A stretch of 7,148 nt of DNA from Spirochaetaceae bacterium (GTDB lineage: Bacteria > Spirochaetota > Spirochaetia > Treponematales > Breznakiellaceae). This document shows, in pieces, positions 1 through 6,245 of this stretch. Position 1 is the stretch's first letter. The number at the start of each line of letters is the position of its first letter. The stretch spans positions 1 through 7,148 of the forward strand of contig JAIRSQ010000107.1 of NCBI GenBank assembly GCA_031255395.1, read 5' to 3'. Position numbers and translations under genes: made by a program. A model generated the notes under the pieces. That model saw only the letters and a list, made by a program, of their open reading frames with translations, was not told the origin of the DNA and did not search any database.

Positions 1-906
1 CTGCATACTCCCGTCATCACTGTAAATGACGCTGAGGGCGCGGGCGAGATGTTTCAGGTTACGACTCTGGACATGGCGGAGATCGCAAAATCCGGCTCGC
101 CGCCGGACTGGAGCCGCGACTTCTTCGCAAGACGCTGTTACCTCACGGTTTCGGGCCAGCTAGAAGCGGAAACCTACGCCTGCGCGCTATCGCGGGTCTA
201 CACGTTCGGCCCTACCTTCCGTGCCGAGAATTCAAACACCTCCCGCCATCTGGCAGAATTCTGGATGATAGAACCTGAAGCGGCTTTCATGGAACTGCCC
301 GGCCTGATGGAACTTGCCGAAGACTTTTTGAAGAGCCTTTTTTCGGACGCGCTGGAAAAAAGCGCCGAAGACTTGGCGTTTTTTGATCAGCGTGTACAGA
401 AAGGCGTGATCGAAAATCTGCAAAACGTCGTAAATTCAAAATTTGTCCATATAACGTACACGGAAGCGGTGAACGAGCTTCAAAAATCGAAAGACGGCTT
501 CGATTTCAAGCCTTACTGGGGTTGCGATCTACAAACCGAACACGAAAAATATCTGACGGAAAAAGTAGCGGGCGGCCCGCTGATAGTTACCGATTACCCC
601 AAAGACATAAAAGCGTTTTATATGAAAATGAACGATGACAACCGAACCGTACGCGCTATGGACGTGCTTGTCCCGCGCCTAGGCGAGATAATCGGCGGCT
701 CTCAGCGCGAGGACGACCTGAGCAAGCTGGAAAAGCGGATGGCGGAACTCAGCATGAACGCCGCCGACTATTCGTGGTATCTCGACCTGCGCCGCTACGG
801 GACCGCGCCCCACTCCGGATTCGGGCTGGGCTTCGAGCGTCTCGTCCAGTACGTTACCGGCATGGCAAACATACGCGACGTTATCCCTTATCCCCGCGCC
901 CGTTAG
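1..906 (+). CDS. asnS: Asparaginyl-tRNA synthetase, C-terminal part (5' end outside window)
   Basis: This class II aminoacyl-tRNA synthetase charges tRNA-Asn with asparagine, using ATP, in the cytosol. The frame is open from base 1 (LHTPVITVNDAEGAGEMF...), so the gene enters from the left and the internal ATG at 49 is not the start. About 301 codons are present of a family length near 460; the N-terminal anticodon-binding OB fold lies outside. Visible catalytic-domain features are the AEGAGEMF segment of the active-site entrance, the motif 2 region with FRAENSNTSRHLAEFW (about nt 205-279), the NYPKDIKAFYM-like segment (TDYPKDIKAFYMKMN), the GEIIGGSQRE segment, and motif 3 GFGLGFERL (about nt 817-843) followed by NIRDVIPYPR. 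The asparagine-type wording of motif 2 and GSQRE separates it from AspRS and LysRS. It ends PRAR-TAG, slightly shorter than the E. coli enzyme. Transcription converges on accA. Apart from the edge truncation it looks intact. Confidence 0.97.
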   Translation: MHTPVITVNDAEGAGEMFQVTTLDMAEIAKSGSPPDWSRDFFARRCYLTVSGQLEAETYACALSRVYTFGPTFRAENSNTSRHLAEFWMIEPEAAFMELPGLMELAEDFLKSLFSDALEKSAEDLAFFDQRVQKGVIENLQNVVNSKFVHITYTEAVNELQKSKDGFDFKPYWGCDLQTEHEKYLTEKVAGGPLIVTDYPKDIKAFYMKMNDDNRTVRAMDVLVPRLGEIIGGSQREDDLSKLEKRMAELSMNAADYSWYLDLRRYGTAPHSGFGLGFERLVQYVTGMANIRDVIPYPRAR

Positions 907-911
907 CGTGC

Positions 912-989
912 CGTCATTGCAAGGAGCGAAGTGCCGAAGCAATCCAGACAGGACATTCTATTCGCTGTATTGCTTAGCTTGCAATGACG
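912..989. repeat. Imperfect palindromic dispersed repeat (GTCATTGC...GCAATGAC type)
   Basis: A perfect 12-bp inverted repeat, CGTCATTGCAAG (912-923) and CTTGCAATGACG (978-989), flanks an inner pair AAGCAAT (937-943) / ATTGCTT (969-975) with a loop of about 25 bases. Between the outer and inner pairs the left arm holds GAGCGAAGTGCCG (924-936), whereas the right arm has only two bases, so the element is asymmetric. From memory, elements beginning GTCATTGC(G)AGGAGCGAAG...GAAGCAATCC and closing with the complement are scattered between genes in many bacterial genomes. Its place between the convergent asnS and accA genes would suit a transcription-end or RNA-stability role, but there is no U-tract and none is shown. 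Only one copy lies in this window. Confidence 0.75.
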
Positions 990-1053
990 CTCCCGAGGGG
1001 CCTGACCCTAAAGCCGACCCGTAATCCACAATCACCGGTTTATTCCTCATTTG

Positions 1054-1077
1054 CCGCAGTCGGCATGACTGTTGCGG
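1054..1077 (-). terminator. Hairpin immediately after the accA stop, weak terminator candidate
   Basis: CCGCAGTC (1054-1061) can pair with GACTGTTGCGG (1067-1077) around the loop GGCAT, with a small bulge. It begins one base beyond the accA TAG stop (1079-1081). No run of U follows in the accA direction, so it is a poor intrinsic terminator; it might instead protect the mRNA 3' end or be chance. Confidence 0.3.
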
Positions 1078-1078
1078 A

Positions 1079-1996
1079 CTAGCCGGTATATCGGCCGAAT
1101 TTGCGTATCTTTTGGTTGCGGTAACGGACGAGAACTGCGGGGGAGCGGCGGCATAGGTAGTCAATGTCGCGGGCTATGGCCTCTTTTATGCGTTCGGCTG
1201 TAAGGCCGGGGTCGTTTTGAGCGCCGCCTTCAGGTTCCGGTATCACGCCGTTTATTATGCCGAAACCCAGCAGGTCGCCGCTTGTCATACGGAGCATTGC
1301 GGCGGCCTCTTTTGCCTTTGCCGAATCGTGGAGCAGGATGGACGCGAACCCTTCCGGACTTATGACCGAATAGACGGCGTTTTCCAGCATGTAAATCTTG
1401 TCGCCGACACAGATGCCGAGCGCGCCGCCTGAGCCGCCCTCGCCTATAATGACACAGATCACCGGGGTTTTAAGCTGGCTAAAATCGCGCAAGTTTCTGG
1501 CGATAGCCTCGCCAACGCCGCGTTCCTCCGAGCCGATGCCGGGATAGGCTCCGGCGGTATCCACCAGCGTTATGACGGGACGGTGAAATTTTTCAGCCTG
1601 CTTTGCCAGACGGAGCGCTTTGCGATAGCCTTCCGGGTTACCCATGCCGTGGTTGCGGAACATGTTTTCCTTGAGAGTCCGGCCTTTCTGGTTGGCGATG
1701 ACGGTAACGGGGCGGCCGTCAAAAAACGCAAGCCCGCCTATTATTGCGGGATCGTCGCCAAAGAGCCTGTCGCCGTGCAGTTCGACAAAGCCTTCGAAAA
1801 CGCGCTCGATGTAATCGAGCGCGCTCGGCCTGTCCGGGTGGCGGGCAAGTTCCACGCGCCGCCACGCGGCCTCGTTCTCGGACCCCGCCCTGATCTTTGT
1901 TTCCAGAGCGCCAATCTCTTCGCCCAGATCAAAGTCGCTGTTCTCTGCCAGCCGTTTTAATTCCTCGATTTTTTTGCGTATAGCTTCCGTGTTCAC
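1079..1996 (-). CDS. accA: Acetyl-CoA carboxylase, carboxyltransferase subunit alpha
   Basis: AccA pairs with AccD in the cytosol as an A2B2 carboxyltransferase that moves the carboxyl group from carboxybiotin on AccB to acetyl-CoA, giving malonyl-CoA for fatty acid synthesis. At 305 aa it is close to the usual 315-320. An N-terminal helical stretch (about 1-45) leads into the crotonase-like fold: HPDRPSALDYIE (53-64), ELHGDRLFGDDPAI (72-85), NQKGR (102-106), NHGMGNPEGYRKA (115-127), the VDTAGAYPGIGSEERG segment (145-160) and the glycine-rich GEGGSGGALG (185-194), where the active-site and oxyanion glycines sit. ISPEG (212-216) is also typical. The start is GTG at 1996-1994, preceded by an AAGGA ribosome site inside the end of accD. 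Only two bases separate it from the accD stop, so translational coupling is likely, which suits subunits needed in equal amounts. It converges with asnS. Confidence 0.97.
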   Translation of the reverse strand: MNTEAIRKKIEELKRLAENSDFDLGEEIGALETKIRAGSENEAAWRRVELARHPDRPSALDYIERVFEGFVELHGDRLFGDDPAIIGGLAFFDGRPVTVIANQKGRTLKENMFRNHGMGNPEGYRKALRLAKQAEKFHRPVITLVDTAGAYPGIGSEERGVGEAIARNLRDFSQLKTPVICVIIGEGGSGGALGICVGDKIYMLENAVYSVISPEGFASILLHDSAKAKEAAAMLRMTSGDLLGFGIINGVIPEPEGGAQNDPGLTAERIKEAIARDIDYLCRRSPAVLVRYRNQKIRKFGRYTG

Positions 1997-1998
1997 TG

Positions 1999-2802
1999 TT
2001 ACAAGTCCTTAAAATTGCGGTGATGAAGTTCCAGCAGGGCCGAGAGCGCCCGTTTCTGATCCTTGCGGGCGGCGATCAGATCGACAAAACCCTTATCCCG
2101 CTGGAATTCGGCCCGTTGAAAGCCTTCCGGCAGCTTCGCGTGAATAGTGCCCTCAATTACGCGCGGTCCGGCAAAGCCGATCAGCGCGCCAGGTTCGGCT
2201 ATAATTATGTCCGCCAGCGTCGCGAACGACGCGGTAACGCCACCGGTTGTAGGGTCGCACAGCACGGTAAAAAACGGCACCCCAGCCCTGTCCATCTCCG
2301 CCGCCACGCTCGCCGTCTTTGCCATCTGCATCAGGCTGAATATGCCTTCCTGCATACGCGCTCCGCCCGATGTCGCGTACAGTATGAGCGGCAGTCCATC
2401 CTGCGCGCTCTTAAGCATGGCCCTGCATATCTTTTCGCCCACGACCGAGCCCATCGAGCCGCCCATGAAACTGAACGACATAAGCGCCAGAATCGCCGGT
2501 TTTCCGTGTATTTCGCAACAACCCGTGATAACGGCGTCCTTCATGCCGGTTTTTGCTGACGCCTCCGACAGTTTTTCCTCGTATGCCGAGAATTCTATCG
2601 GGTTGAGCGACCTTAAATCGCCTGAAAATTCCGCGAACGTGCCTTTGTCGCACAGGTATTCGACGCGTTCTGCCGGTTCCATGCGGTAATGCAGGCCGCA
2701 TGAAGGGCAGGTATTCAGCGCGGCCGCTATTTCCGCAACGTCATAACGCTTTCCGCAACGCGGGCAATCCCTGCCCGCCGCCTCTTCGTTTGAATTCGCC
2801 AT
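1999..2802 (-). CDS. accD: Acetyl-CoA carboxylase, carboxyltransferase subunit beta
   Basis: AccD is the zinc-ribbon partner of AccA in the malonyl-CoA-forming carboxyltransferase. At 267 aa it is a little shorter than E. coli AccD because the leader before the first cysteine is short. A four-cysteine zinc finger is visible, C13-x2-C16-x15-C32-x2-C35, with family spacing. The crotonase-like core follows: SFMGGSMGSVVGEK (111-124), the ATSGGARMQEG motif (143-153), CDPTTGGVTASFA (182-194), EPGALIGFAGPRVIE (203-217) and LPEGFQRAEF (224-233). The start is ATG at 2802-2800, the only methionine before the zinc finger. No Shine-Dalgarno sequence precedes it; a -10-like TAGAAT lies seven bases upstream instead. 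It is first in the accD-accA pair. The biotin carrier (accB) and biotin carboxylase (accC) genes are not in the window. It is divergent from the hydrolase gene. Confidence 0.97.
   Translation of the reverse strand: MANSNEEAAGRDCPRCGKRYDVAEIAAALNTCPSCGLHYRMEPAERVEYLCDKGTFAEFSGDLRSLNPIEFSAYEEKLSEASAKTGMKDAVITGCCEIHGKPAILALMSFSFMGGSMGSVVGEKICRAMLKSAQDGLPLILYATSGGARMQEGIFSLMQMAKTASVAAEMDRAGVPFFTVLCDPTTGGVTASFATLADIIIAEPGALIGFAGPRVIEGTIHAKLPEGFQRAEFQRDKGFVDLIAARKDQKRALSALLELHHRNFKDL
2006..2010 (-). promoter_or_regulatory. Ribosome binding site for accA, inside the end of accD
   Basis: On the minus strand AAGGA is followed by nine bases and then the accA GTG. It overlaps the last codons of accD, so ribosomes finishing accD pass directly over it. 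It supports the GTG start and translational coupling. Confidence 0.75.
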
Positions 2803-2809
2803 TATTTAC

Positions 2810-2815
2810 ATTCTA
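2810..2815 (-). promoter_or_regulatory. -10-like hexamer TAGAAT upstream of accD
   Basis: On the minus strand TAGAAT matches the TATAAT consensus at five of six positions and ends seven bases before the accD ATG. No convincing -35 hexamer lies 16-18 bases further upstream, so this is a weak call. If real, the transcript would begin at or next to the start codon. Confidence 0.35.
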
Positions 2816-2867
2816 CTTATTTTTTTGACGCGCGGCTATGAGCTTGCCCGCCGCGAACAACGGACGC

Positions 2868-2897
2868 TTAACAAGCCTGCGCGAACCGTTTTATAAT
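2868..2897 (+). promoter_or_regulatory. Sigma-70-type promoter of the hydrolase gene
   Basis: TTAACA (2868-2873, five of six consensus) and a perfect TATAAT (2892-2897) are separated by 18 bases. The -10 ends seven bases before the ATG at 2905, so the expected transcription start falls at about 2903-2905 and the mRNA would have essentially no leader. A seven-base direct repeat CGCGAAC (2852-2858 and 2880-2886) is present, its second copy between the two hexamers; it could be regulatory or chance. Confidence 0.7.
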
Positions 2898-2904
2898 TGA
2901 TTCG

Positions 2905-3861
2905 ATGGCTGAACAGGCTTCGTGGTTCACGACTCACGACGGCGTTAAACTTTTTCTAAGACGCTGGGAATCGCGGGACGGGGCAAAGCCTAAGGGCGTA
3001 GCGCTTATCGCGCACGGGATGGCGGAGCACGGCGGGCGTTACGCTGAGACGGCGGCTTGCCTATCGGAAAACGGATATGAGACGTGGGCCGCCGATATGC
3101 GGGGGCATGGCAGAACCGCCGATCCGAGCGTAAACTCTCCGGACAAGGGCGGACTTTTGGGGCATTGCGCCGACACGCGGGCGTTTTCCAAGACGCTGCT
3201 CGACGTTGAAAGGATACATAACGAGATACAGAAAACTTACCCCGGCGTCCCGCTCTTTCTGCTCGGCCATTCGTGGGGTTCCTTTATCGCGCAGGGGTTC
3301 ATCGAAACCTTTAACAAACGTCCGCTTTCGGGTTGCGCTCTTTCAGGAACGATGGGGCCTGGCAACGCGCTTGTCGCTTTCGGAACCGTTTTTATGACGG
3401 TCATGACAACTTTCCGCGGGCCGCGTTACCGCTCGATGTTTGCCCGCAAAATGGCGGACGGCTCTTACAACAACGCGTTCCGCCCAAACAGGACGGCATT
3501 TGACTGGTTGTCGCGGGACAACAAGGAAGTGGACGGTTTTGTCGCCGATCCGCTTTGCGGAGGGATTTGCAGCGCGGGTTTCTACCGCGATATGGCCCGC
3601 TGTCTTAGACGAATACATCGCAGGCGGATGATTGAACGTATTAACAAGGAGCTTCCGGTTTACGCGTTCTCCGGCAACGCCGACCCTGTGGGCGGTATGG
3701 GCGCAGGTCCAACGACTCTTGTTGACATTTACCGGAGAATCGGCATAAAAGATGTAGAGTTTGTGCTGTACCCCGGAGCGCGGCACGAGACTTTGCATGA
3801 AACAAACCGCGAAGAAGTGATGCGGAATCTTTGCCGCTGGCTGGACAGGCATATTAAATGA
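2905..3861 (+). CDS. Alpha/beta hydrolase, monoacylglycerol lipase / lysophospholipase type
   Basis: A 318-residue serine hydrolase of the Hydrolase_4 (monoacylglycerol lipase-like) family, probably acting on a small acyl ester such as a monoacylglycerol or lysophospholipid; the exact substrate cannot be read from sequence. The N terminus FTTHDGVKLFLRRW (8-21) is the usual first strand pair. AHGMAEHGGRY (36-46) supplies the oxyanion-hole HG. The nucleophile elbow is GHSWG (121-125) with Ser123. The likely acid is Asp260 in SGNADPVG, and the base His294 in GARHETLHE. A cap region lies between about 145 and 245. There is no signal peptide or membrane segment, so it is probably cytosolic. The ATG at 2905 lacks a Shine-Dalgarno sequence and sits just after a strong promoter. 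It lies 49 bases before the pcnB-type gene on the same strand and may be cotranscribed with it; no functional link is evident. Confidence 0.88.
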   Translation: MAEQASWFTTHDGVKLFLRRWESRDGAKPKGVALIAHGMAEHGGRYAETAACLSENGYETWAADMRGHGRTADPSVNSPDKGGLLGHCADTRAFSKTLLDVERIHNEIQKTYPGVPLFLLGHSWGSFIAQGFIETFNKRPLSGCALSGTMGPGNALVAFGTVFMTVMTTFRGPRYRSMFARKMADGSYNNAFRPNRTAFDWLSRDNKEVDGFVADPLCGGICSAGFYRDMARCLRRIHRRRMIERINKELPVYAFSGNADPVGGMGAGPTTLVDIYRRIGIKDVEFVLYPGARHETLHETNREEVMRNLCRWLDRHIK

Positions 3862-3899
3862 CGGAGCGGGACGGGCGGTTTTTGCCGCAACATTACCGC

Positions 3900-3904
3900 A
3901 AGGA
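3900..3904 (+). promoter_or_regulatory. Ribosome binding site that decides the pcnB start
   Basis: AAGGA directly abuts a TTG at 3905, too close to serve it, but lies six bases before a second in-frame TTG at 3911. The second TTG is therefore the likely start, giving a protein that begins MRFRYSRGDDGK. Confidence 0.65.
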
Positions 3905-3910
3905 TTGATT

Positions 3911-5032
3911 TTGCGTTTTCGATATTCAAGAGGCGACGACGGAAAGACTGAAAAAAAGGCCGTCGTCTACACGAAAGACGAGCATAATATTGACGCTCGC
4001 GATCTGGACAAAGACGCGACTTATATCTGTTCGCGGTTGCGTTCCGAGGGGTACGAAACCTATATAGTGGGCGGAGCGGTGCGCGACCTCATACTTGGGA
4101 AAAAGCCCAAGGATTTTGACATAGTAAGCGCGGCAAGCCCCAACCGTATCAAAAAGATTTTTCGTAACGCCCGCGTCATAGGCCGGCGGTTTCGGCTTGT
4201 CCACGCCTATTTTGGCGATAAAATTTACGAGGTGGCGACTTTCCGCTCGCTTAAGGACGGCGCGACCGGCAACACGTTCGGCACTGTCGAAGAGGATGTC
4301 ATGCGCCGCGATTTTTCGCTAAACGCCCTCTTTTACGACCCTGAACAGGAACTTGTCATAGATTATGTCGGCGGCTTCGAGGACATTCAGCGGCGCGTAA
4401 TAAATCCAGTCATACCGCTCAATGTTATTTTTAGCGATGATCCTGTCCGCATGATACGCGCCGTTAAATACGCCGCCATGACAGGTTTTGAAATACCGCC
4501 AAAACTGCGGAACAAGATAGTGTCCGAGGCGTATCTCCTTACATTGATTCCGGCGTCGCGCCTTACGGAAGAAGCCCTTAAAATCATAAATTCCGCCTGC
4601 CCGGACACCGTCGTCGCGCTGCTCGAAAATTACGGTCTGTACCGTTACCTTCAGCCCAACGCTTCCGCTATGATGGAGACTGACGAAGGGTTTAAAGAAC
4701 GGTATATGCGATCGCTCGCCGTTTTGCCCGAAAAATCCGCCGAAAAAAACCGTCCGTTGCGCGCGCTAATCGAGGATTATATCGAAACAATTATGGACTG
4801 GAACGGCGACGGGCAGGAATTGTTTATGCAGGCCTTTTTTGCCGCAAGGAAATTCATAATGCCGGTGAGCCCGCAACGGCTTGAACTGGGAAAAGCTATC
4901 CGCCAAATATTCGCGGAGCACGGCATTATGATAAAAAGAATCCATCCACCGCGGCGCTGGGGACGGGACAGCAATTCTTGCAAGGAAGATAGCGAAACCG
5001 CTTCTTCCGACGCTACCTTATCCTCATCATGA
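3911..5032 (+). CDS. pcnB: PcnB-type poly(A) polymerase / CCA tRNA nucleotidyltransferase family protein
   Basis: A class II nucleotidyltransferase that adds nucleotides to RNA 3' ends without a template: poly(A) tails, or CCA on tRNA. From TTG 3911 it has 373 residues, shorter than the roughly 460 of E. coli PcnB. Seen in order: EHNIDARDLDKDA, which parallels the PcnB N terminus; GGAVRD (54-59); the catalytic DFD aspartates (68 and 70); VIGRRFRLVH (89-98); FGTVEEDVMRRDFSLNALFYD (the RRDF at 132-135); and DDPVRMIRAVKYAA (from 166), the ATP/CTP-recognising neck. The GRRFRLxH and FGTVEEDVMRRDF wording favours poly(A) polymerase over a CCA enzyme, though enzymes of this branch can do either and sequence alone does not settle it. 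No HD domain is seen. The tail is short, with PPRRWGRD followed by a Ser/Asp-rich end rather than a long Arg-rich one. It overlaps the TPR gene by 20 bp. Confidence 0.85.
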   Translation: MRFRYSRGDDGKTEKKAVVYTKDEHNIDARDLDKDATYICSRLRSEGYETYIVGGAVRDLILGKKPKDFDIVSAASPNRIKKIFRNARVIGRRFRLVHAYFGDKIYEVATFRSLKDGATGNTFGTVEEDVMRRDFSLNALFYDPEQELVIDYVGGFEDIQRRVINPVIPLNVIFSDDPVRMIRAVKYAAMTGFEIPPKLRNKIVSEAYLLTLIPASRLTEEALKIINSACPDTVVALLENYGLYRYLQPNASAMMETDEGFKERYMRSLAVLPEKSAEKNRPLRALIEDYIETIMDWNGDGQELFMQAFFAARKFIMPVSPQRLELGKAIRQIFAEHGIMIKRIHPPRRWGRDSNSCKEDSETASSDATLSSS

Positions 5033-6188
5033 TGCTTTCGGCGCGTTCCCTGTACCGTTCAGGCGATTCGTTTGCCGCTTCCTCTAGATACTCCAGCGCC
5101 TCGCTGTTCCTGCCCGCCGTCGCGGCGTTTACGCCGAGCGCGTACTTCACGAGAGCGGAATCAGCGCCGTATTGAAGTGCCGTAAGGTAGTATGCCTCCG
5201 CCATATCGTAGCTGTTCTCGTCGTAGGCAATCAGTCCCATGTAATAGTATGGCGCGTAGTGCACAGGTTTCTGATACATGGCGGCAAGAAAAAACGACTC
5301 GGCAGTGTCCAAATCTCCCCCAAGATACGCGTTCTGCCCGGACTCTACAAGTTCTGCGAATGTCTGCCTGCTTGCGATATAGTTGTCGTAATCGGCGCGC
5401 ATCATTTCAAGGGTGTTCCAACTTATCAGCCGGTCCAGCACGGTCATGGAATTTTCGACGGCGGATTTAGCGGGAGAAAGCAACATAAACGATTCGGTTA
5501 TGGCCCGGAAATAGTCTCCGGTTCCTCCGCTGTTAAGGAAAAATGAAATTATAGCCCACGAAACAGGCTGCATATATTCGGGCATCCCGTTCAAGTCCGC
5601 CAAAAACACCGATTCCAGCGAAGGTTGCCGGTTCCCAAGCGATTTCACTGTATCTAGCCATGAAAGGTTTTCTTCGTACCTCAGTTCGCGGGTTTCTTTG
5701 TCGAATCTTAGCGTGTTATAGTAAATGGCAAAGCCTTCCCTCATCCATGTCGGAGGATAAGGCACGAAGGCGCGGAAAAACTGAATGAAAGCCTGATGGG
5801 GCAGCATACGCTCCTCTTCAGCCGACCCTCTGTGAACCACAAGCTCGCGACGCTCAGGCTGGCTGTAGTGCAGGTACACCGCGCCGTCTCGCGTTGAGCC
5901 GAGCTTTGAGAAAACATAGTCGTCGTAGGCCTTTTTGTCGGAAAACGCAACTACCCGCAACAGCCCCGGCAAATCGGCCGGATCGAAACGGAACAGCCGG
6001 TTGTAGACGTCAAACCTCAGTTCCATCTCGCGGGAAAGTATCTCCGCGTCGTAACTTCCTCCGTCCGAGATGATATCAAAAAATTGATTACGCACCTCGA
6101 CGCGTGTCGGACTTGCGCTGTCGTACTGGGCAAGCAAGCCGCCCGCAATGACAAACGTAAACAACACGGCTGCCGTGAGTTTTTTCAT
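5013..6188 (-). CDS. Secreted protein with degenerate peptidase-MA-like domain and C-terminal TPRs
   Basis: A 391-residue exported protein of unknown function. Residues 1-20 form a signal peptide (MKKLTAAV... to GGLLA) with a likely signal-peptidase I cut before Gln21; there is no lipobox cysteine, so it should be periplasmic or secreted. Residues about 45-240 resemble gluzincin (peptidase MA/DUF1570-like) proteins: a helix with HQAFI (131-135), then PPTWMREGFAIYY (145-157) with Glu151 where the third zinc ligand sits. The expected HExxH has become HQAFI, losing the catalytic Glu and second His, so it is probably not an active zinc peptidase. Residues about 284-378 hold roughly three tetratricopeptide repeats for protein binding. 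The ATG at 6188 follows AGGGGG at good distance. It lies 57 bases after the ATPase gene on the same strand and may be its operon partner. Confidence 0.75.
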   Translation of the reverse strand: MKKLTAAVLFTFVIAGGLLAQYDSASPTRVEVRNQFFDIISDGGSYDAEILSREMELRFDVYNRLFRFDPADLPGLLRVVAFSDKKAYDDYVFSKLGSTRDGAVYLHYSQPERRELVVHRGSAEEERMLPHQAFIQFFRAFVPYPPTWMREGFAIYYNTLRFDKETRELRYEENLSWLDTVKSLGNRQPSLESVFLADLNGMPEYMQPVSWAIISFFLNSGGTGDYFRAITESFMLLSPAKSAVENSMTVLDRLISWNTLEMMRADYDNYIASRQTFAELVESGQNAYLGGDLDTAESFFLAAMYQKPVHYAPYYYMGLIAYDENSYDMAEAYYLTALQYGADSALVKYALGVNAATAGRNSEALEYLEEAANESPERYRERAESIMMRIR

Positions 6189-6203
6189 AAAATTCCCCCT
6201 GCA

Positions 6204-6217
6204 ACGAGCGCGCTCGT
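6204..6217. repeat. Perfect 14-bp palindrome between the ATPase and TPR genes
   Basis: ACGAGCGCGCTCGT equals its own reverse complement. It lies in the 57-base gap, 15 bases upstream of the TPR-gene ATG and just before its ribosome site. It could be an operator for a dimeric repressor, or an RNA hairpin with almost no loop. No promoter clear enough to pair with it is visible. Confidence 0.5.
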
Positions 6218-6224
6218 AACCATA

Positions 6225-6241
6225 CCCGCGCCAGCGGGCGC
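6225..6241. other. GC-rich hairpin after the ATPase stop
   Basis: CCCGC (6225-6229) pairs with GCGGG (6234-6238) around GCCA; an alternative fold pairs GCGCC (6228-6232) with GGCGC (6237-6241). It begins four bases after the ATPase stop in that gene's direction. No U-tract follows, so it is not a classical terminator; it may weaken readthrough or protect the upstream message. Confidence 0.35.
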
Positions 6242-6245
6242 TAAG

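Noticed and set aside
49..906. Taking the ATG at 49 as the asnS start
   Set aside because: The frame is open to base 1 and the 16 codons before it (TPVITVNDAEGAGEMF) are conserved AsnRS sequence, so the true start lies outside the window.
1583..1960. A 125-codon plus-strand frame opposite accA
   Set aside because: Shadow of the strongly conserved accA.
2020..2689. Two long plus-strand frames (179 and 180 codons) opposite accD
   Set aside because: Both lie antisense to a clear accD gene, overlap each other in different frames, and have compositions with no recognisable domain; they are shadows of a GC-rich gene.
2866..2876. GCTTAACAAGC, a small inverted repeat over the -35 of the hydrolase promoter, as an operator
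   Set aside because: Arms of four bases are expected by chance; nothing else supports it.
3343..3852. A 169-codon minus-strand frame opposite the hydrolase
   Set aside because: The hydrolase has a full catalytic triad in the other frame; this one has biased, unstructured composition.
3875..3893. GCGG...CCGC around a T-run between the hydrolase and pcnB, as a terminator
   Set aside because: The stem is only four base pairs, the T-run is in the loop, and pcnB follows on the same strand with its own ribosome site.
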